Assembly: GCA_036397255.1 (NCBI GenBank)
Contig: DASWJH010000016.1
Span: 1 to 33,410, forward strand
Length of the DNA stretch: 33,410 nt
DNA from: Nitrospiria bacterium
Lineage (GTDB): Bacteria; Nitrospirota; Nitrospiria; DASWJH01
Reading direction: 5' to 3'
Shown here: in pieces, positions 31,485 to 33,410 of the stretch
Position numbering within the stretch: the stretch's first letter is position 1
Layout: each line of letters begins with the position of its first letter
Position numbers and translations under genes: made by a program
The notes under the pieces: generated by a model
Databases searched by the model: none
What the model saw: the letters and a program-made list of their open reading frames with translations, nothing else
What the model was told of the DNA's origin: nothing

Positions 31485-31838
31485 CTAAATTTTCAAACCC
31501 GTAATGACCTCCTTCAAGGCAACTGCGTTATTGTGTTTTTGATCTTTAGCAGCATAAAGAAACGTAATTATTTTTTCCTCTCTTTCCAATTTTCTAACCT
31601 TTTCCAATGATTCCTTTTTATCTTTTAATTCCGTTCTGTATTTGGCCTTAAACTCATCCCATTTTTTGGGATCGTGGGAAAACCATTTTCTCAATTGGTC
31701 GGTGGGAGCAATCTCTTTTAACCAAAGGTCTATCTTAGCCTTTTCTTTTGGCAAACCCCTCGGCCAAAGTCTATCCACCAATATTCTGTACCCATCTTTC
31801 TTTTCCGGCAAAGCATAAACTCTTTTAACTTTTATCAT
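31485..31838 (-). CDS. DUF488 family protein (YeaO-like)
   Basis: A 117-residue protein with the family's [61 protein letters not shown] and a late [22 protein letters not shown]. The core has conserved R, W and H residues that may bind a nucleotide or nucleic acid; no biochemical role is established for the family. It is A+T-rich, unlike the operon to its left. The ribosome binding site is weak. A remnant of a hemerythrin gene lies immediately upstream, in the same direction. Confidence 0.85.
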   Translation of the reverse strand: MIKVKRVYALPEKKDGYRILVDRLWPRGLPKEKAKIDLWLKEIAPTDQLRKWFSHDPKKWDEFKAKYRTELKDKKESLEKVRKLEREEKIITFLYAAKDQKHNNAVALKEVITGLKI

Positions 31839-31860
31839 ACAGATTAAGGTCCTCGACCTT

Positions 31861-32046
31861 TTAAACGTTTATTATCCTGGGATTAATACCTCGTCGCTGG
31901 GCCATTACCCGCCCAATGGCTTCAATCTCGGAATTCTCGAGAACTTTTTCCGCAAGCTGGAAAACTTAACCCTCTTCCATGCGGATATGGCTTTGATAAA
32001 GAATAGAGAGCGTATCGGGGGAACCGTTCGTGGTGAGAAAGTATAT
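31861..32046 (-). pseudogene. Remnant of a hemerythrin (HHE) domain protein with an internal stop
   Basis: Reading leftward in one frame gives ILYQSHIRMEEG, a stop at 31966-31968, then VFQLAEKVLENSEIEAIG and [16 protein letters not shown] with a natural stop at 31861-31863. This strongly resembles the C-terminal helix of HHE hemerythrin domains (family pattern: L-Y-x-x-H-I-R-x-E-E-x-x-V-F-P-L-A-E followed by a-I-G-x-x-M-A-x-R-R-G). One base change, CAA to TAA, explains the stop. The N-terminal part fades out near 32046, so the gene is truncated as well as interrupted. Hemerythrin domains bind oxygen or protect iron centres, for example in nitrosative stress. Confidence 0.65.
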
Positions 32047-32184
32047 TGAGATCGTTGAAACATATCAAGAGAATTGATTAGGTTTTTCCTCGGATTTGGA
32101 TTAAAAAAGGTTAGAAGAAAATAGGTTGAGGATCGAGGCAAATCCTGCAATTTGGAGGAAATTTAAGGATTGAAAAAAAGGATT

Positions 32185-32262
32185 CTGGATAGGATTTGAA
32201 CCTTTGACATCAAGCCTTGACACTTAGGGCCGAACCTGATTCTAATCCAGTATCACCCAACA
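32185..32262 (-). other. Degenerate tRNA-like sequence
   Basis: On the minus strand AAAGG-TTCAAAT-CCTAT is a good T arm (four of five pairs). Before it lies a possible anticodon arm GCCCT-AAGTGTC-AAGGC (four of five pairs), and before that CTG/CAG, which could be a D stem. The acceptor arms do not pair convincingly, and loop position 33 is A instead of U. I read it as a decayed tRNA, not a functional gene. CTGGAT (32185-32190) and ATCCAG (32245-32250) flank most of it as an inverted repeat. Confidence 0.3.
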
Positions 32263-32340
32263 TGACTTACCAGCGCCTAAAAAATCCGCTCTTCCCGGAG
32301 CAGGCGATGGGTTGCATTTTAGATCATTTGAAATGGGGTA

Positions 32341-32369
32341 TTGACAATATGACCAGAAATGGTCATAAT
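32341..32369 (+). promoter_or_regulatory. Promoter of the toxin-antitoxin pair
   Basis: TTGACA (32341-32346) is perfect and, after 17 bases, CATAAT (32364-32369) is the -10. Transcription should begin near 32376, only about three bases before the antitoxin ATG at 32379, and there is no Shine-Dalgarno, so the mRNA looks essentially leaderless. Confidence 0.65.
32349..32366. promoter_or_regulatory. Inverted-repeat operator within the toxin-antitoxin promoter
   Basis: ATGACCA (32349-32355) and TGGTCAT (32360-32366) are exact reverse complements separated by GAAA, between the -35 and -10 and overlapping the -10. A further half-site AGACCAT follows at 32371-32377. This is the usual layout for autorepression by an antitoxin or toxin-antitoxin complex. 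Confidence 0.6.
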
Positions 32370-32378
32370 TAGACCATC

Positions 32379-32648
32379 ATGAAAACACCTAAAGAATCCG
32401 CCGTACGCATCGCTGAATTCAAGGCTCATCTCAGTCAATATCTAAGGAACGTTCGTCGAGGTCATCCTTTGACGCTTCTTGACCGGGAAACGCCAATTGC
32501 AAGAATTCTTCCTTATCCCTCAGCACCAGGCAAACTGGCGATTCGAAAACCCCTCCGGTCTGCAAAGGATGTCCACCTCCCCTCTCCGATCAAGAAACAC
32601 CTCAACAGTCTAAAGGTACTCCTTGAAGAGAGGCAAAAAGAGCGGTGA
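32379..32648 (+). CDS. Phd/YefM-type antitoxin
   Basis: An 89-residue DNA-binding antitoxin. The N-terminal half (SAVRIAEFKAHLSQYLRNVRRGHPLTLLDRETPIARILPY) is the Phd/YefM fold that makes a dimer, binds the operator and continues into a toxin-binding tail (about 55-89, basic and helical). It precedes a PIN-domain toxin and overlaps it: its TGA is within GTGA at 32645-32648. The start ATG has no ribosome binding site, consistent with a leaderless transcript. Expression of the toxin is probably coupled to antitoxin translation. Confidence 0.88.
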   Translation: MKTPKESAVRIAEFKAHLSQYLRNVRRGHPLTLLDRETPIARILPYPSAPGKLAIRKPLRSAKDVHLPSPIKKHLNSLKVLLEERQKER

Positions 32649-33061
32649 ACGCTTACATGGACTCTTCGGTCATTCTGCGCCTGATCCTGGGAGAGCCAGG
32701 CCAACTGACCGGATGGGACCGTTTTGACCGGCTGGTGTGCAGTGAGCTGGCCGAACTGGAATGTCTCAGGGCGGTTGACCGGCTACGTATCAGACACCAT
32801 CTCGCTGAAGAAGAGGTTCTAACCCGCCGGGAGGCCGTTTTCCATTTACTGGAAGCCATGGAGATCGTTGGGGTGACTAGACCTATCCTCAAAAGGGCAG
32901 CGAACACCTTTCCAGTCATGATAGGAACTTTGGATGCAATCCATCTGGCAACCGCTTTGGCTTGGCAGGATGAATATGGTGCAGACCTGACCGTCGCAAC
33001 GCATGATCGAATGCTCGGACAAGCCGCAAGGGCTTTGGGCCTAAAAACCATAGGGGTATAG
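32645..33061 (+). CDS. vapC: PIN-domain toxin (VapC-like ribonuclease)
   Basis: A 138-residue PIN-domain nuclease. The start is GTG 32645, overlapping the antitoxin stop; an ATG five codons on (32657) is an alternative. The acidic site is complete: D6 (MDSSVILRL), a glutamate in CSELAELECLRA, the aspartate in GTLDAIHLATA, and the aspartate in ATHDRML. In the VapC family these bind metal and cut RNA, often tRNA or rRNA; the target here is not visible. Its base composition is G+C-richer than the flanks, suggesting transfer with the antitoxin. Confidence 0.88.
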   Translation: MNAYMDSSVILRLILGEPGQLTGWDRFDRLVCSELAELECLRAVDRLRIRHHLAEEEVLTRREAVFHLLEAMEIVGVTRPILKRAANTFPVMIGTLDAIHLATALAWQDEYGADLTVATHDRMLGQAARALGLKTIGV

Positions 33062-33410
33062 AACAAAAGGGAAATGTTTTTTCTCCACTGGGCCTTCCCC
33101 AAAAACTCCTATCCCTCTCTTAAAGCTCCTTCACTTAATCCATTCATAGTTAATGTTATCATGATCTGGTAAAGAGCCCCTGATAGTGGTCCTTAATCCA
33201 TTTTAGATTTAATAAACAAAAAAAATGTTCCCTCCACTCAGGGATTTGTTGAATCATTCAACACATTACAACAGTAGTGTCCCAACGTTGAATGGGTTGC
33301 CTGTTCTAACTTATAGAGAAATATTGGTTTTTCTTTTAAAGTGCAATTTTTCGATTTGAAATATTTCTGTCCGATAGGCCACACTTCCGCATACCTGCAG
33401 AAGGAGATGG
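33062..33410. other. Non-coding tail with a palindrome
   Basis: I see no gene in this stretch. TGTTGAAT-C-ATTCAACA (33247-33263) is a perfect 8-bp inverted repeat, and a third GTTGAAT half-site is at 33287-33293. TCCCT/AGGGA forms a small hairpin just before. AAGGAG at 33401-33406 may be the ribosome binding site of a gene starting past the window end. Confidence 0.5.

Noticed and set aside
31905-32150. 81-codon leftward frame over the hemerythrin remnant
   Set aside because: It is the wrong reading frame; the neighbouring frame gives clear HHE sequence, so this frame is a shadow created by decay.

Overview
The window looks like a Gram-negative bacterial chromosome segment of moderate to low G+C. 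Evidence for the cell type is an outer-membrane-type beta-barrel, a periplasmic LpoA-like lipoprotein-type protein, exported c-type cytochromes and a cupredoxin. The mix of two-subunit biotin carboxylase/transcarboxylase, zinc-type L28, ScpAB and long sensory proteins would fit a deep-branching phylum such as Nitrospirota. That placement is an impression, since no marker was searched.

Bases 1-28270 read as ordinary chromosome. They begin with the first ten codons of a leftward gene whose ribosome binding site lies in a perfect 9-bp inverted repeat. Next are rightward dnaE-accA, then a long leftward block: LpoA-like protein, pycA, pycB, M50 protease, trpS, scpA and scpB. xerD points right. recG, a small coiled-coil protein and ppx/gppA point left. 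rpmB points right, followed by a strong sigma70-type promoter and about 580 bases of leader before a large GGDEF/HD-GYP protein. The block 21906-26268 (diheme peroxidase, cupredoxin, chemoreceptor) looks like a redox or copper handling and sensing cluster. An outer-membrane barrel and an unrecognised exported protein follow, transcribed divergently.

At 28407-28428 there is a 22-base perfect 3' end of a tRNA-Gly, including CCA, on the minus strand, with no tRNA body attached. This is the expected scar of a tRNA-targeting integration. Everything to its right is of different character: a G+C-richer leftward operon (acetolactate-synthase-type enzyme, a metallo-beta-lactamase-fold protein without its metal motif, TrmO), an A+T-rich DUF488 gene, a stop-interrupted hemerythrin (HHE) remnant, a tRNA-like relic, and a Phd/VapC-type toxin-antitoxin pair. 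The pair's promoter overlaps an inverted-repeat operator and probably gives a nearly leaderless mRNA. I infer that 28407 is the left edge of a genomic island, with the intact tRNA-Gly expected beyond the right end of the window.

No CRISPR array, rRNA, complete tRNA or insertion sequence was found.
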